Shown here: one piece after another, positions 1 to 8,618 of the stretch
How the letters are laid out: each line of letters opens with the position of its first letter
Position numbering within the stretch: position 1 is the stretch's first letter
Source: Moorella sp. E308F
GTDB taxonomy: Bacteria > Bacillota > DSM-521 > Neomoorellales > Neomoorellaceae
Assembly: GCF_006538365.1 (NCBI RefSeq)
Contig: NZ_BJKN01000002.1
Location: 882,411 to 946,410, forward strand
Direction of reading: 5' to 3'
DNA length: 64,000 nucleotides
Notes under the pieces: model-generated
The model's input: the letters and a program-made list of their open reading frames with translations, nothing else
The model's database searches: none
Told to the model about the DNA's origin: nothing
Program-made: the position numbers and the translations under genes

Positions 1-62
1 TGGGAATAAGGACCAATAGCTGCCGGTGCCCCATCAGTTGCAATAACATTTTTGAGCGACAA
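1..62 (-). CDS. ridA: RidA-family protein, N-terminal fragment at window edge
   Basis: Only the first 20 codons are inside the window. Reading the minus strand from TTG at 62, the translation is MSLKNVIATDGAPAAIGPYS, which carries the conserved RidA/YjgF N-terminal signature (APAAIGPYS). RidA proteins are small trimeric enzymes that deaminate reactive enamine/imine intermediates formed by PLP enzymes. An in-frame TAG lies directly before the TTG, so the TTG must be the start; an AAGGATG ribosome-binding site lies about ten bases upstream. The gene is transcribed away from the lyase operon. The catalytic arginine region lies outside the window. Confidence 0.8.
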   Translation of the reverse strand, partial: MSLKNVIATDGAPAAIGPYS

Positions 63-125
63 CTAAACATCATCCTTTCAAGTTTGCCTAATATATCCTT
101 TGGTTGGTAATTATTATTCGCCATT

Positions 126-154
126 ACTATAAATTTTCCTGCTGCATCTTACAA
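126..154 (-). promoter_or_regulatory. Candidate sigma-A promoter for the ridA-like gene
   Basis: On the minus strand TTGTAA (149-154) and TATAGT (126-131) are separated by exactly 17 bases, a plausible -35/-10 pair. The -35 box is one arm of an AT-rich inverted repeat, TTACAA (149-154) and TTGTAA (160-165), so it could also be a repressor site. Confidence 0.45.
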
Positions 155-207
155 TTTTTTTGTAATACTTGCTTGTTTTTTATGGGGATCTACTATTAAA
201 TTTTGCC

Positions 208-236
208 TTGACACTATTAACAGAAGGTTGTACAAT
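208..236 (+). promoter_or_regulatory. Sigma-A promoter of the UxaA-family lyase operon
   Basis: A perfect -35 TTGACA (208-213) and a -10 TACAAT (231-236) are separated by 17 bases, giving a predicted start near 243. This leaves a leader of about 75 bases before the GTG at 320. Confidence 0.75.
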
Positions 237-241
237 AAATG

Positions 242-252
242 TGGTCCTACCA
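242..252 (+). promoter_or_regulatory. Palindromic operator resembling a GntR/FadR site
   Basis: TGGTCCTACCA (242-252) sits inside the longer palindrome GTGGT-N3-ACCAC (241-253), exactly at the predicted transcription start. TGGT-N3-ACCA is the typical recognition form of FadR-subfamily GntR repressors, which often control sugar-acid and carboxylate catabolism. No GntR gene is in the window, so the regulator is inferred. Confidence 0.5.
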
Positions 253-319
253 CAGACCTCATACTTTATGCCTTCCAGATGAGTCCTTTTCTTACATTTC
301 CGGAGAGGGGGAACCTGAA

Positions 320-598
320 GTGGAAAAATTTTTTGTCCATGACAAGCGGGATACCGTTGGTGTGGCCGTGGCCGATATCCAGGCCGGCGAGACGGTTAGC
401 GGATGGGTGATGGAAGACAACTCCATCATTACCGTAAAGGCCTTGAGCGACATCAAACTCGGCCACAAGATTGCCCTTAAGGACATCGCCAATGGTGAAA
501 CGGTAATCAAGTACGGCGAACCAATCGGCAAAACCGTAGCCCCCATTGCCAAAGGCGAACATGTCCACGTCCATAATTTAAAAACTGCGAGGTGGTAA
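320..598 (+). CDS. UxaA-family lyase small subunit (SAF domain), SuyA-like
   Basis: A 92-aa protein consisting essentially of one SAF domain, the small subunit of two-part altronate dehydratase or sulfolactate sulfo-lyase enzymes. I chose GTG at 320 because GGAGAGGGGG lies seven to eight bases upstream; the upstream ATG at 239 has no such site and would begin in the promoter-proximal leader. The family motif region [14 protein letters not shown] and the C-terminal [19 protein letters not shown] are intact. It is followed directly by the large subunit. The exact substrate (2R-sulfolactate, altronate or a related hydroxy acid) cannot be fixed from sequence alone. Confidence 0.75.
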   Translation: MEKFFVHDKRDTVGVAVADIQAGETVSGWVMEDNSIITVKALSDIKLGHKIALKDIANGETVIKYGEPIGKTVAPIAKGEHVHVHNLKTARW

Positions 599-600
599 AA

Positions 601-1761
601 ATGACCGGGACCAAATTCATGGGCTACCGCCGGGAAAACGGTAGCGTCGGCGTCCGCAACCGGGTAGTTATTCTTCCCTTAGATGACCTTTCCAATGCTG
701 CCGCCGAAGGTGTAGCCAAACTCATTGACGGCACCATCGCCCTGCCCCACCCCTATGGCCGCCTCCAATTCGGCGAAGACCTGGAACTCTTCTTCCGCAC
801 CTTAATCGGCACCGGCTCCAACCCCAATGTGGCGGCCTGCATCGTCATCGGAATTGAACCCAACTGGACCAACCGCGTGGTGGAAGGCATCGCCAAAACC
901 GGGAAACCCGTGGCCGGCTTTGCCATTGAGCGCTACGGCGACCTGAAGGTCATTGAAATGGCTTCCCGCAAGGCTATCGAATTTGTCCAGTATGCTACCG
1001 AATTGCAAAAAGAGGAATGCGATATCTCCGAACTGGTCGTCAGCATCAAGTGCGGCGAGTCCGACACCACCTCTGGATTAGCCTCCAATCCTTCCATAGG
1101 TAACGCTGTCGATCGCCTGATCGATATGGGTGCCACCGTCCTCTTCGGCGAGACTTCCGAGCTTACCGGTGGCGAGCACCTGGTAGCCGCCCGTTGCGCC
1201 ACCCCGGAGATCCGGGAACAGTTCATGCAGAGCTTTAAATCCTACAGCGACTTTATTATTTCCCAGGGCGTCGATCTCTGCGGCTCCCAGCCTACAGAAG
1301 GCAATATCGCCGGCGGCCTGACTACCATCGAAGAAAAGGCCCTCGGTAACATCCAGAAAATCGGCAAGCGGGCCCTGATCCAGGGTGTCCTCCAGCCCGC
1401 CGAAGCCCCCAAAGGTAAGGGTTTGTGGTACATGGAGACCTCTTCTGCCGGCGCTGAAGCCGTGACCCTTTTTGCTGCCGGCGGCTCGGTCCTGCACTTC
1501 TTCACCACCGGCCAAGGCAACATTGTCGGCAATCCCATCATCCCGGTAATCAAGATATCGGCCAACCCGGTAACGGTCAGTACCATGAGCGAGCACATTG
1601 ACGTCGACCTGACAGGCCTGCTGCGCCGGGAAATGGACCTGGACGGTGCCGGCACCGCCATCCTGGATATGTTTATCCGTACCCTGAACGGCCGTTATAC
1701 CTGCGCCGAGGCCCTGAACCACAAGGAATTTATCCTCACCAAACTTTACCGCAGCGCTTAA
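601..1761 (+). CDS. UxaA-family lyase large subunit, (2R)-sulfolactate sulfo-lyase beta-like
   Basis: A 386-aa large subunit of the altronate dehydratase/SuyB family. The start [19 protein letters not shown] and the central [26 protein letters not shown] and [17 protein letters not shown] segments match the family, and the overall pattern ([31 protein letters not shown]) resembles SuyB more than classical UxaA. SuyAB cleaves sulfolactate to pyruvate and sulfite. ATG 601 is preferred to GTG 592 because GAGGTGG ends five bases before it. It is translationally close to the SAF subunit. It differs clearly from the UxaA remnant at 39.5-40.4 kb, so the two are not recent duplicates. Confidence 0.65.
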   Translation: MTGTKFMGYRRENGSVGVRNRVVILPLDDLSNAAAEGVAKLIDGTIALPHPYGRLQFGEDLELFFRTLIGTGSNPNVAACIVIGIEPNWTNRVVEGIAKTGKPVAGFAIERYGDLKVIEMASRKAIEFVQYATELQKEECDISELVVSIKCGESDTTSGLASNPSIGNAVDRLIDMGATVLFGETSELTGGEHLVAARCATPEIREQFMQSFKSYSDFIISQGVDLCGSQPTEGNIAGGLTTIEEKALGNIQKIGKRALIQGVLQPAEAPKGKGLWYMETSSAGAEAVTLFAAGGSVLHFFTTGQGNIVGNPIIPVIKISANPVTVSTMSEHIDVDLTGLLRREMDLDGAGTAILDMFIRTLNGRYTCAEALNHKEFILTKLYRSA

Positions 1762-1820
1762 TATTATAGTATCCTTACCTGACGGCCGATGGCCGGCGGT
1801 ATCATGGTAAAAATAATAAT

Positions 1821-1868
1821 TGGGAGACGAAAAGCGATTGGCATTCGCTCCAGTCTCCCACTTTTTTA
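1821..1868 (+). terminator. Bidirectional rho-independent terminator
   Basis: TGGGAGAC (1821-1828) pairs with GTCTCCCA (1853-1860), with an additional inner AAGCGA/TTCGCT pairing. On the plus strand it is followed by CTTTTTTAT, ending the lyase operon. On the minus strand it is followed by an AT-rich tract, ending the sigF operon. Confidence 0.75.
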
Positions 1869-1872
1869 TGTT

Positions 1873-2679
1873 TCACCCATTTTCTTTATCTGCCGGCGAC
1901 GCCCCTTTGTTTCCCTCCGCCTGCAACAGTTCCCTGACTTTTTGCAAGGCCTGGCGCTCGATGCGGGAAATCTGCACTTGCGACAATCCCATACGGGCTG
2001 CCACTTCGGCCTGGGTTTTATCCTGGAAAAAACGCATGACCAGGACCCGCCGGTGTTTCTCCGGAATCTTTCGCAGCACTTCTTTTATAGCAATTTTATC
2101 CAGCCATGCTGTCTCTTCCCCTTCCTCTGTAGCCAGTTGGTCCAAAACGTAAATTGGATCGCCGTCATCCTGGTAAATGGTATCGTGGATGGACCCCGGC
2201 ATCTGTACGGCTTCCAGGGCGGCTACTATTTCCTCCCGGGAAAGATCCATAGCTTCGGCTATTTCGCTAATAGATGGTTCCCGGCCCAGTTTTTTGGCCA
2301 TTTCCTCACGGGTACGGTTGACCTTGAAAGCTGTCTCCTTTAGAGAACGACTTACTTTAACGGTGCTATCATCGCGCAAAAACCGTCTGATTTCCCCTAA
2401 AATCATAGGAACGGCATAGGTGGAAAACCGCACCTGGTAGCTCAGGTCGAATTTGTCAATGGCTTTGATCAGGCCAATGGTGCCGATCTGGAACAGGTCC
2501 TCCAGCTCATAGTTGCGATGTTCAAAGCGCTGGACCAGGTTGAAAACCAGCTTGAGGTTGCAATTAATCAACCGCTCCCGGGCTTCTTTATCCCCCGCCT
2601 TGGCCCGGCGTAACAGCTCTTCTGTTTCAGCCTCAGACAGGAGGGGAAAGCGGGGCAGGTTCATTTCCGACAAGCGCAC
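1873..2679 (-). CDS. sigF: Sporulation sigma factor SigF
   Basis: A 268-aa sigma-70 family protein. Region 2 contains ELEDLFQIGTIGLIKAIDKF and FSTYAVPMILGEIRRFLRD, and the C-terminal region 4 has the helix-turn-helix KTQAEVAARMGLSQVQISRIE. Position after spoIIAA and spoIIAB identifies it as SigF rather than the close paralog SigG. SigF is the first forespore-specific sigma factor and is held inactive by SpoIIAB until septation. The start is GTG at 2679 with GGGGTGG upstream. It is the last gene of the spoIIA operon before the terminator at 1821-1868. The extra C-terminal tail (EGNKGASPADKENG) is short and polar. Confidence 0.95.
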   Translation of the reverse strand: MRLSEMNLPRFPLLSEAETEELLRRAKAGDKEARERLINCNLKLVFNLVQRFEHRNYELEDLFQIGTIGLIKAIDKFDLSYQVRFSTYAVPMILGEIRRFLRDDSTVKVSRSLKETAFKVNRTREEMAKKLGREPSISEIAEAMDLSREEIVAALEAVQMPGSIHDTIYQDDGDPIYVLDQLATEEGEETAWLDKIAIKEVLRKIPEKHRRVLVMRFFQDKTQAEVAARMGLSQVQISRIERQALQKVRELLQAEGNKGASPADKENG

Positions 2680-2697
2680 TTTAAATCGCCACCCCGG

Positions 2698-3144
2698 TTA
2701 CTTTCCAGCCTCTCCTTTGAAGGCTTTAAACATCTTCACCCGCGTCCCCCGGTTGACCTCCGAGGTCACTTCCAGGTCATCCATGAAGGATTGCATAAAG
2801 GCGAAGCCCAGCCCCATCCTTTCGGGATCAGTGGAGTAGGCCGGTTGCATGGCCGTGGCCACATCGGGAATACCGCAGCCTTTATCCTCCACGGTAATTA
2901 CCAGCCCCGCTGCCGTGCGCTCCACGGCCACCCGTACTATACCCCGGGGTTCTCCTCGATAACCGTGGATGATGGCATTGGACACCGCTTCGGAAACCGC
3001 AACTTTAATCTCTTCCAGTTCATTCAAGGTCATATCTACCTGGGCGGCAAAGGTGGCAACCGCCACCCTGGCCAGCCCGACATTTTCCGGCAGGCTTAAA
3101 AACTCAAGGGCCATGCTGTTTTTAACTTGCGCCTCACCAGCCAT
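2698..3144 (-). CDS. spoIIAB: Anti-sigma F factor SpoIIAB
   Basis: A 148-aa GHKL-type kinase and anti-sigma factor. The N box (EAVSNAIIHGY), G1 box (EDKGCGI) and G2 box (MGLGFAFMQSFMD) of the ATP fold are visible. It binds SigF and phosphorylates SpoIIAA. Its ATG overlaps the spoIIAA stop (TGATG), indicating translational coupling and near-equimolar synthesis of the switch proteins. Confidence 0.95.
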   Translation of the reverse strand: MAGEAQVKNSMALEFLSLPENVGLARVAVATFAAQVDMTLNELEEIKVAVSEAVSNAIIHGYRGEPRGIVRVAVERTAAGLVITVEDKGCGIPDVATAMQPAYSTDPERMGLGFAFMQSFMDDLEVTSEVNRGTRVKMFKAFKGEAGK

Positions 3145-3482
3145 CAGTCAACCCCTCCCGCAGTTTCTGGCCCATCGGGATGGATGGTCATAATTTTACT
3201 AAGGCCGGATATTTCCAGCAACCGCCTTACCTGGGGCTGGGGCCGGCAAATGACCACCCTGCCTCCCTGCTTCTTTAAATCCCGGTAACGGCCCAGGATT
3301 ACCCCCAGCCCTGAACTATCCATAAAGGTAACTCCTTCCAGATCCAGCAGCAATACTTCTGGGCGGGCGTGATCCAGGCTGGCTTCCAGTTCCCGGCGCA
3401 AAGCGTCGGCGCTTTCCAGGTCAACTTCTCCCTTGACCCGCGCCCAGAGTTCTTTACCTTCCATGCTAAAAAATACCTGCAA
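3144..3482 (-). CDS. spoIIAA: Anti-anti-sigma factor SpoIIAA
   Basis: A 112-aa STAS-domain protein. The phosphorylatable serine lies in TFMDSSGLGVILGRY (about residues 52-66). Dephospho-SpoIIAA captures SpoIIAB and frees SigF; the SpoIIE phosphatase is not in this window. The start is TTG at 3482 with GAGGGGG about eight bases upstream; an internal ATG at 3464 is possible but has a weaker site. Confidence 0.93.
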   Translation of the reverse strand: MQVFFSMEGKELWARVKGEVDLESADALRRELEASLDHARPEVLLLDLEGVTFMDSSGLGVILGRYRDLKKQGGRVVICRPQPQVRRLLEISGLSKIMTIHPDGPETAGGVD

Positions 3483-3517
3483 AGGAAAAACCCCCTCGTT
3501 ACGATCTCCGAAGGGGT

Positions 3518-3547
3518 TAATTCGCTCTTCACCGGCTTTCTTCCTGC
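3518..3547 (-). promoter_or_regulatory. Sigma-H-like promoter of the spoIIA operon
   Basis: On the minus strand GCAGGAAGA (3539-3547) and AGCGAATTA (3518-3526) are separated by 12 bases. The sigma-H consensus is RNAGGAWWW, 11-12 bases, RNNGAATWW; the -10 matches fully and the -35 at seven or more positions. It lies between dacF and spoIIAA, as the known spoIIA promoter does in Bacillus. Confidence 0.7.
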
Positions 3548-3562
3548 TAAATAATGGTAAAA

Positions 3563-4798
3563 TTATTGTCGAATGGTGAAAACGGCCCGGATTGCCCTGG
3601 TAATCTCCTGGCCCAGGGATGCCCTGGCTACCCCTTCGCCGGTCACCAGGTCGACGTGGTCGATCTCTTTACCATCCCTGAAGACCGTCACCTGGCCGAC
3701 CTTCTGACCCTCATTAACGGGAGCATTTAAAAGCGGCGGTAAATCTACCCTGGCAGTTACCTTTTCGGCCTTGCCCCGGATGCGGCTAACCCGCGCCCCA
3801 ACTTTAGCCGTGGTGACGGCTTTGACCTGTTCCACTCGGCCCTTGCCTACCGGTACGGTGGCTACTACCTGGCCGGGGCCATAGAGCTGCTGGAAGGCCC
3901 ACTGTTTATAGGCCCAGTTATAAAGCTTCATGGAATCGGTGAAATTGCCCCGGGGGGTTTCCACGCCCATAACTACGGCGATTAAACGCAGGCCATCCCT
4001 TTCGACCGTTGATACCAGGTTCAAGCCGGCGGCATCGGTAAAGCCGGTTTTAAAGCCGTCGGTACCCGGGTACCAGTAAAGCATTTTATTTGTATTGTCC
4101 AGGATGGACAATGGTTCCCGGCGGAAGGTGTAACGTTTGATAGAGGTCCACTCCCTGATTTTGGGGTACTTCAAGGCATAACGGGCAATAACAGCCATAT
4201 CGTAGGCGGAAGTATAGTTTTGCTCATCATGGAGGCCATGGCAGTTGGCAAAATGAGTATTTTTCAAGCCCAGTTCTTTGGCCTTAGCATTCATCATGGC
4301 CACAAAGGCTTCCTCCGAGCCGGCCAGGTGTTCGGCCACGGCCACTGCCGCGTCGTTGGCCGAAGCCACGGCGATGGCAATGAGCATCTGCTCAAGGGGG
4401 AAAGTCTCCCCCGCAGCCAGGAAGACTTCCGAACCGCCAAAACTTTCAGCCCGCTCGCTGGTCTGCACCGGTTCATCCAACCTGGCCTGGCCATTGGCCA
4501 CCATGTCCATGGCTACTATCATAGTCATCAGCTTGGTCATGCTGGCCGGGTAGTAACGGGCATGGGCATTCTTCTCCCAGAGGACCTCCCCCGTCTGGGG
4601 GTCCATAAGGATGGCCCCTTTGGCGTTCAGGGTCAGGCTTGCTGCTGCTTGGTTGCCTGCAGCAGCCTGCGCCGGTTGTGCATCCGCCGGCAGGGCCCCG
4701 GCCGCGTCTGTTGGCCCCGAACTTGCAGCCAGCAGTAACCCTGGAAGCAAGCACAGTCCCAGGATGACCGCCAGTAGTAGAACTCCTGTTTTACGCAC
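3563..4798 (-). CDS. dacF: D-alanyl-D-alanine carboxypeptidase DacF (PBP5 family)
   Basis: A 411-aa secreted penicillin-binding protein. It has an N-terminal signal peptide (residues 1-25), the catalytic SMTK tetrad (SxxK, about residue 85), the SAN triad (VASANDAAVAVAE) and KTG (DGFKTGFTDAAG), followed by a C-terminal beta domain. The enzyme trims the terminal D-Ala from peptidoglycan stem peptides. It lies directly upstream of spoIIAA as in Bacillus, where dacF is a forespore gene for spore cortex/germ-wall modification. GTG 4798 is chosen for the GAGGAGGG site upstream. Confidence 0.93.
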   Translation of the reverse strand: MRKTGVLLLAVILGLCLLPGLLLAASSGPTDAAGALPADAQPAQAAAGNQAAASLTLNAKGAILMDPQTGEVLWEKNAHARYYPASMTKLMTMIVAMDMVANGQARLDEPVQTSERAESFGGSEVFLAAGETFPLEQMLIAIAVASANDAAVAVAEHLAGSEEAFVAMMNAKAKELGLKNTHFANCHGLHDEQNYTSAYDMAVIARYALKYPKIREWTSIKRYTFRREPLSILDNTNKMLYWYPGTDGFKTGFTDAAGLNLVSTVERDGLRLIAVVMGVETPRGNFTDSMKLYNWAYKQWAFQQLYGPGQVVATVPVGKGRVEQVKAVTTAKVGARVSRIRGKAEKVTARVDLPPLLNAPVNEGQKVGQVTVFRDGKEIDHVDLVTGEGVARASLGQEITRAIRAVFTIRQ

Positions 4799-4870
4799 CC
4801 CACCGCCCTCCTCGCCAGGCTTGTTCTCTTTTAACTTATATTAGCGAGAGGGGGAAAATATGAGCATTTA

Positions 4871-6037
4871 TTACATCAATATAGAAGCAAAACTCTCCCC
4901 GGCCAGGTTATAGGGGACATCCAAAAGATCGGCAACAGTAGCCCCCAGGTCGGCAAAGGTAGGGCGCACGCCAATATTTACTGGCCTGATTTGCCTCCCA
5001 CAAACCAGAAGGGGGACATACTCCCGGGAGTGATCGGTGCTGGGGGTGGTGGGGTCGCAACCGTGGTCGGCGGTAAGCACCAGGACATCATTCTCGTTTA
5101 ACGCCTCGAGCAACTCCGGCAGGCGCCGGTCAAAGGCCTCCAGGGCGGCAGCATAGCCGGCCACGTCGTTGCGGTGGCCATAGCGCATATCAAAATCCAC
5201 CAGGTTGGTGAAGATAAGGCCGCGGCCGCCTTCTCGCATAAAGTTACACGTCTGATCGACGCCGTCCATATTATCATGGGTATGAATCCAGCGGCTGATG
5301 CCCCGGCCGGCAAAGATATCTTTTATTTTACCGACCGCCATGACCTGGAGGCCGGCGCTTATGACGGCATCCAGCAGTGTAGGCCGGGGCGGCTCCAGGG
5401 AAAAATCCTGGCGCCGGTCCGTACGAATGAAATGCCCCGGTTCCCCGACAAAGGGCCGGGCAATTACCCGGCCTACCGCGTGTTCACCCGTCAGCAGTTG
5501 CCGGGCAATTTTACAGTAACGGTAGAGTTCCTGGACGGGGATAACGTCTTCATGGGCTGCTATCTGGAAGACACTGTCGGCCGAGGTGTAAACAATGGGG
5601 TAACCGGTGCGCATATGTTCGACGCCCAATTCCTCAATAATAACCGTACCGGAGGCCGGTTTGTTGCCCAGGACCTTGCGGCCGATGGCCTTTTCAAAGG
5701 GCTCGATGATCTCTGGGGGGAAGCCGTGGGGATAAAGAGGGAAGGGACGCTCTAAAATCAGGCCGGCCAGCTCCCAGTGACCGCTGGTAGTATCCTTACC
5801 GGCCGTCCGGGAAGCCATTTTTCCATAGGCGGCTGCAGGTGCGGCTACCGGGGCAATGCCCTTGAGGGGAATAATATTGCCCAGTCCCAGCCGGGCCATA
5901 TTCGGCAGGTGCAGGTCCACCGTAGCGGCGATATTCCCCAGGGTATTGCTGCCCTCGTCGCCAAATTTTCCGGCATCTGGCAGTTCACCTACACCAACGC
6001 TGTCGAGAACGATGATTATAACGCGATCGATGGCCAT
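4871..6037 (-). CDS. deoB: Phosphopentomutase DeoB
   Basis: A 388-aa enzyme of the alkaline phosphatase superfamily that interconverts (deoxy)ribose-1-phosphate and -5-phosphate. Metal-binding motifs are visible: [11 protein letters not shown] near the N-terminus, [10 protein letters not shown] around the active threonine, [11 protein letters not shown], and [24 protein letters not shown] place the start at ATG 6037 ([13 protein letters not shown]) because TGGAGG lies upstream; a GTG at 6067 would overlap the xerD stop. It follows xerD closely, as in many Bacilli and Clostridia. Confidence 0.93.
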   Translation of the reverse strand: MAIDRVIIIVLDSVGVGELPDAGKFGDEGSNTLGNIAATVDLHLPNMARLGLGNIIPLKGIAPVAAPAAAYGKMASRTAGKDTTSGHWELAGLILERPFPLYPHGFPPEIIEPFEKAIGRKVLGNKPASGTVIIEELGVEHMRTGYPIVYTSADSVFQIAAHEDVIPVQELYRYCKIARQLLTGEHAVGRVIARPFVGEPGHFIRTDRRQDFSLEPPRPTLLDAVISAGLQVMAVGKIKDIFAGRGISRWIHTHDNMDGVDQTCNFMREGGRGLIFTNLVDFDMRYGHRNDVAGYAAALEAFDRRLPELLEALNENDVLVLTADHGCDPTTPSTDHSREYVPLLVCGRQIRPVNIGVRPTFADLGATVADLLDVPYNLAGESFASILM

Positions 6038-6063
6038 TGCAGCTATTGCCTCCATAAATGTTC

Positions 6064-6951
6064 TCACGCCCGCGGGTGGGTCCGGTCGTACACCTCGCGA
6101 ATCTTTTTCCTGGTAAGATGGGTGTAAATCTGGGTTGTACCAATATCGGCATGGCCCAAAAGCTCCTGGACTGAACGCAGGTCAGCGCCATTTTCCAGCA
6201 GGTGGGTGGCAAAGGAATGGCGCAAGGTATGGGGCGTAATTTCCTTTTTCAAGTTGGCCGCCCGGGCATATCCTTTAAGAATTTTCCAGCAGCCCTGGCG
6301 GGAAAGGCGCCGACCGTGCTGGTTGACAAAAAGGGCCGGCTCCATCTTCTTTTTGATTAGTTTCCCCCGCCCGTTCTCCAAGTATGTCCGCACGTGAAAA
6401 CAGGCCACCTGGCCCATGGGAACCACCCTTTCCCGCGACCCCTTGCCCAGGCAGCGGATAAATTCCCCCTCCAGGTTGACCTGGTCCACATTGAGGGCCA
6501 CCAGTTCCGAGACCCGCAGGCCTGTGGCATAAAGCAATTCCAGCATGGCCTTATCCCTTAAACCCGCAGGCGTATCCGGGCGCGGCTGGCTGAGGAGCCT
6601 CTCAACTTCATCCACTGTCAATACCTGGGGTAGTTTTTTTATTTGCCGCGGGGATTCCAAGTTGGCCGTAGGATCGCTATCCACCAGGCGTTCCCTTAAT
6701 AAAAAGTGGTAAAAGGATTTTAAGGCAGCCAGGTGCTGGGAAATCGTCGCCGGTGACCGGCCTTCCTGCTGCAATTTCACCAGGTAGGCTACCAGTAAGC
6801 CATGATTAACCTCGCGCAAAGATTTTACCTTGCTATTTTCCAGGTACTGCAAAAATTGTTGCAGGTCACTGTTATAGGAAGCCAGGGTATTTTCCGCCAG
6901 TCCCCTTTCTACCACCAGATAGTAAAGGAATTCATCCACCAGCTCACGCAC
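6064..6951 (-). CDS. xerD: Site-specific tyrosine recombinase XerD
   Basis: A 295-aa tyrosine recombinase with the N-terminal SAM-like domain and the C-terminal catalytic domain. It shows [13 protein letters not shown] (first catalytic Arg), [20 protein letters not shown] (H-x-x-R), [15 protein letters not shown] (His/Trp position and catalytic Tyr). The full length and neighbouring deoB indicate the housekeeping recombinase that resolves chromosome dimers at dif, not an integrase. The start is GTG at 6951. It is separated from upstream genes by the terminator at 7036-7060. Confidence 0.93.
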   Translation of the reverse strand: MRELVDEFLYYLVVERGLAENTLASYNSDLQQFLQYLENSKVKSLREVNHGLLVAYLVKLQQEGRSPATISQHLAALKSFYHFLLRERLVDSDPTANLESPRQIKKLPQVLTVDEVERLLSQPRPDTPAGLRDKAMLELLYATGLRVSELVALNVDQVNLEGEFIRCLGKGSRERVVPMGQVACFHVRTYLENGRGKLIKKKMEPALFVNQHGRRLSRQGCWKILKGYARAANLKKEITPHTLRHSFATHLLENGADLRSVQELLGHADIGTTQIYTHLTRKKIREVYDRTHPRA

Positions 6952-7035
6952 GGCGCACCACCATTCCCCTTAAGTTTACCAGATTATTTCCACATGTACA
7001 GGTAAAAGTCCTCCATCGTCACCAAAAAAAGCCAT

Positions 7036-7060
7036 AAAAAACCCGCCTGCTAAAGGCGGA
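7036..7060 (-). terminator. Rho-independent terminator upstream of xerD
   Basis: On the minus strand CCGCCT and AGGCGG (7043-7059) form a stem with a short loop, followed by GTTTTTTA. It ends the spoIIM/small-protein unit. Confidence 0.85.
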
Positions 7061-7072
7061 TCTTTCTACCAC

Positions 7073-7315
7073 TTATTCACCCCGGTAAAAGCTCCTTAAT
7101 TTCTCTAATAATCCCTCCAGGTGGGCTGCTTCCCCTGCCGCTGGGGCAGCAGCCGGCTGATCCTGCTGCCGGACGGCAGCCGGGGTGTTGCTTTGCCCTG
7201 CCAGGTTGGACCGGCCACTGCCTACCATCTGGCCCAGCAAGACAGCGGCCACCAGTATAGCTGCCAGCAGCCAGACAAGCTTTTGCCGCCATTTACTAAT
7301 GGTAACAACAATCAT
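7073..7315 (-). CDS. Small single-pass membrane protein, unknown
   Basis: An 80-aa protein with one N-terminal transmembrane segment (about residues 13-32, LVWLLAAILVAAVLLGQMVG), a Ala/Pro/Gln-rich linker, and a charged C-terminus (LEGLLEKLRSFYRGE). A purine-rich AGGGGATAGGGG-like site precedes the ATG. It lies 20 bases after spoIIM and before a terminator, so it is probably cotranscribed with spoIIM. I do not recognise a family. Confidence 0.65.
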   Translation of the reverse strand: MIVVTISKWRQKLVWLLAAILVAAVLLGQMVGSGRSNLAGQSNTPAAVRQQDQPAAAPAAGEAAHLEGLLEKLRSFYRGE

Positions 7316-7334
7316 CCCCTATCCCTCCAAACTT

Positions 7335-7949
7335 TTAAAAATAATTGAGTACCACCCTGACAAAAACCGGCGCGAGATATGCCTCCACCAGGCCCCCGCC
7401 CGCTACCAGCAGCGTGACCAGCAGCATAAAAATGGAATAGTTTAAAAATCGCGGTAAAATGCCCCTTTCATTAAAGCTTCGCCCGTGCATTAAACTGGTA
7501 GAAAAGGAAATGCCCAGCATAGCCGCCACAAATAAGGCCGGAATCTGGATAAGGTTAGGTGGCATGATGGCCATCAGCGACAGGGCCACACCATGGATGG
7601 CTTTCTGCTGCACCAAAAAACCGACAGTGAAACCAAGGATAAAGCCCTTTAAGAAGACAACGACAATAATCAAAGGTATGCCAATTACCGTTAAGCCCAA
7701 AAACCATACCAGACCGATCTCTTTAAGGGCATTGATAATGGCCTGTTGAACGACTTTATACCCGCTTATATCGCTGCTGTTAAATTGCTGCAAGAGGTTA
7801 TCCAGGTAGGCGGCCAGCTGGAGCACCTGCTGTTCCTCGAGGAAGTAAAGGGTAACTGTTCCGGCAATAATTCCTCCCAGGAAAAAGAAAAATATGACCA
7901 GATATAAGCCCAGGTTGTCCCTGATGTGCCTGGCAAGGGCCCTTTCCAC
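7335..7949 (-). CDS. spoIIM: Stage II sporulation protein M
   Basis: A 204-aa polytopic membrane protein of the SpoIIM family, with an N-terminal membrane anchor (LGLYLVIFFFFLGGIIAG) and further hydrophobic segments around residues 75-110, 115-145 and 180-200. SpoIIM acts with SpoIID and SpoIIP in septal peptidoglycan hydrolysis during forespore engulfment. GTG 7949 follows a GGGAATGAG site. The location beside xerD is conserved in spore formers. Confidence 0.9.
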   Translation of the reverse strand: MERALARHIRDNLGLYLVIFFFFLGGIIAGTVTLYFLEEQQVLQLAAYLDNLLQQFNSSDISGYKVVQQAIINALKEIGLVWFLGLTVIGIPLIIVVVFLKGFILGFTVGFLVQQKAIHGVALSLMAIMPPNLIQIPALFVAAMLGISFSTSLMHGRSFNERGILPRFLNYSIFMLLVTLLVAGGGLVEAYLAPVFVRVVLNYF

Positions 7950-8014
7950 CTCATTCCCTCCCCGGCCGCTCAGTCAAATATCATCCCCTAGATAGTTATG
8001 CCGCCTGGGGATAT

Positions 8015-8551
8015 TTATGCCTGCAAAGTACGGGCGGCGGCCAGCAAACCGGCAATACTCTTGGCATCCTGGATAGTACCCTTAAAGATCTCGGCCACGG
8101 CGGCAGCCAGAGGTAGCCGTACCACTTCCAGAAATTCATCGGCATCAGCTTCTTCCCGGTGAGGTTCGAGGCCGGTGGCCATAAAAAGGTACATGATTTC
8201 ATTGGAAAAGCCCGGTGTTGAATAGAAGGTTAAAAGCAGCTGCCATTCGGCAGCTTGGAGGCCTACTTCCTCCGCCAGCTCTCTCCGGGCGCAATTTACC
8301 GGTTCTTCCCCGGCATCAAGTTTGCCGGCGGGGATCTCCAGTGTTATCCGGCCAATAGGGTAACGGTACTGGCGAACAAGATAAACGTTTTTTTCTTTAT
8401 CGAGAGCGATAATTGCTACAGCGCCCGGGTGTTCAACAACTTCGCGGCTGGCTTCATTGCCATCGGGTAGCCGCACCCGGTCCCGGCGCAAATTCAATAT
8501 ACGTCCTTCATAAATGCGCTCAGAACTCAGCAGCACTTCGGTAAGATCCAT
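8015..8551 (-). CDS. nudF: NUDIX hydrolase, ADP-ribose pyrophosphatase type
   Basis: A 178-aa NUDIX protein. The Nudix box GKLDAGEEPVNCARRELAEEVGL fits G-x5-E-x7-R-E-x2-E-E-x-G. A proline about 15 residues further on is not clear, but the overall domain (GRILNLRRDRVRLPDG, REVVEHPGAVAIIALD, VRQYRYPIG) matches ADP-ribose/ADP-sugar pyrophosphatases. ATG 8551 is chosen because GGAGGGAG lies upstream. It follows spo0A behind a hairpin terminator. Confidence 0.85.
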   Translation of the reverse strand: MDLTEVLLSSERIYEGRILNLRRDRVRLPDGNEASREVVEHPGAVAIIALDKEKNVYLVRQYRYPIGRITLEIPAGKLDAGEEPVNCARRELAEEVGLQAAEWQLLLTFYSTPGFSNEIMYLFMATGLEPHREEADADEFLEVVRLPLAAAVAEIFKGTIQDAKSIAGLLAAARTLQA

Positions 8552-8567
8552 ATTTCGTTCTCCCTCC

Positions 8568-8600
8568 AAAAAAAGATAAGAAACTGGCATTACGCCAGTT
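8568..8600 (-). terminator. Rho-independent terminator after spo0A
   Basis: On the minus strand AACTGGC-GTAAT-GCCAGTT (8582-8600) is followed by TCTTATCTTTTTTT. The T-run ends directly at the NUDIX ribosome-binding site, so any read-through would be limited. Confidence 0.8.
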
Positions 8601-8618
8601 CCCCTGACCTCCCGTATA

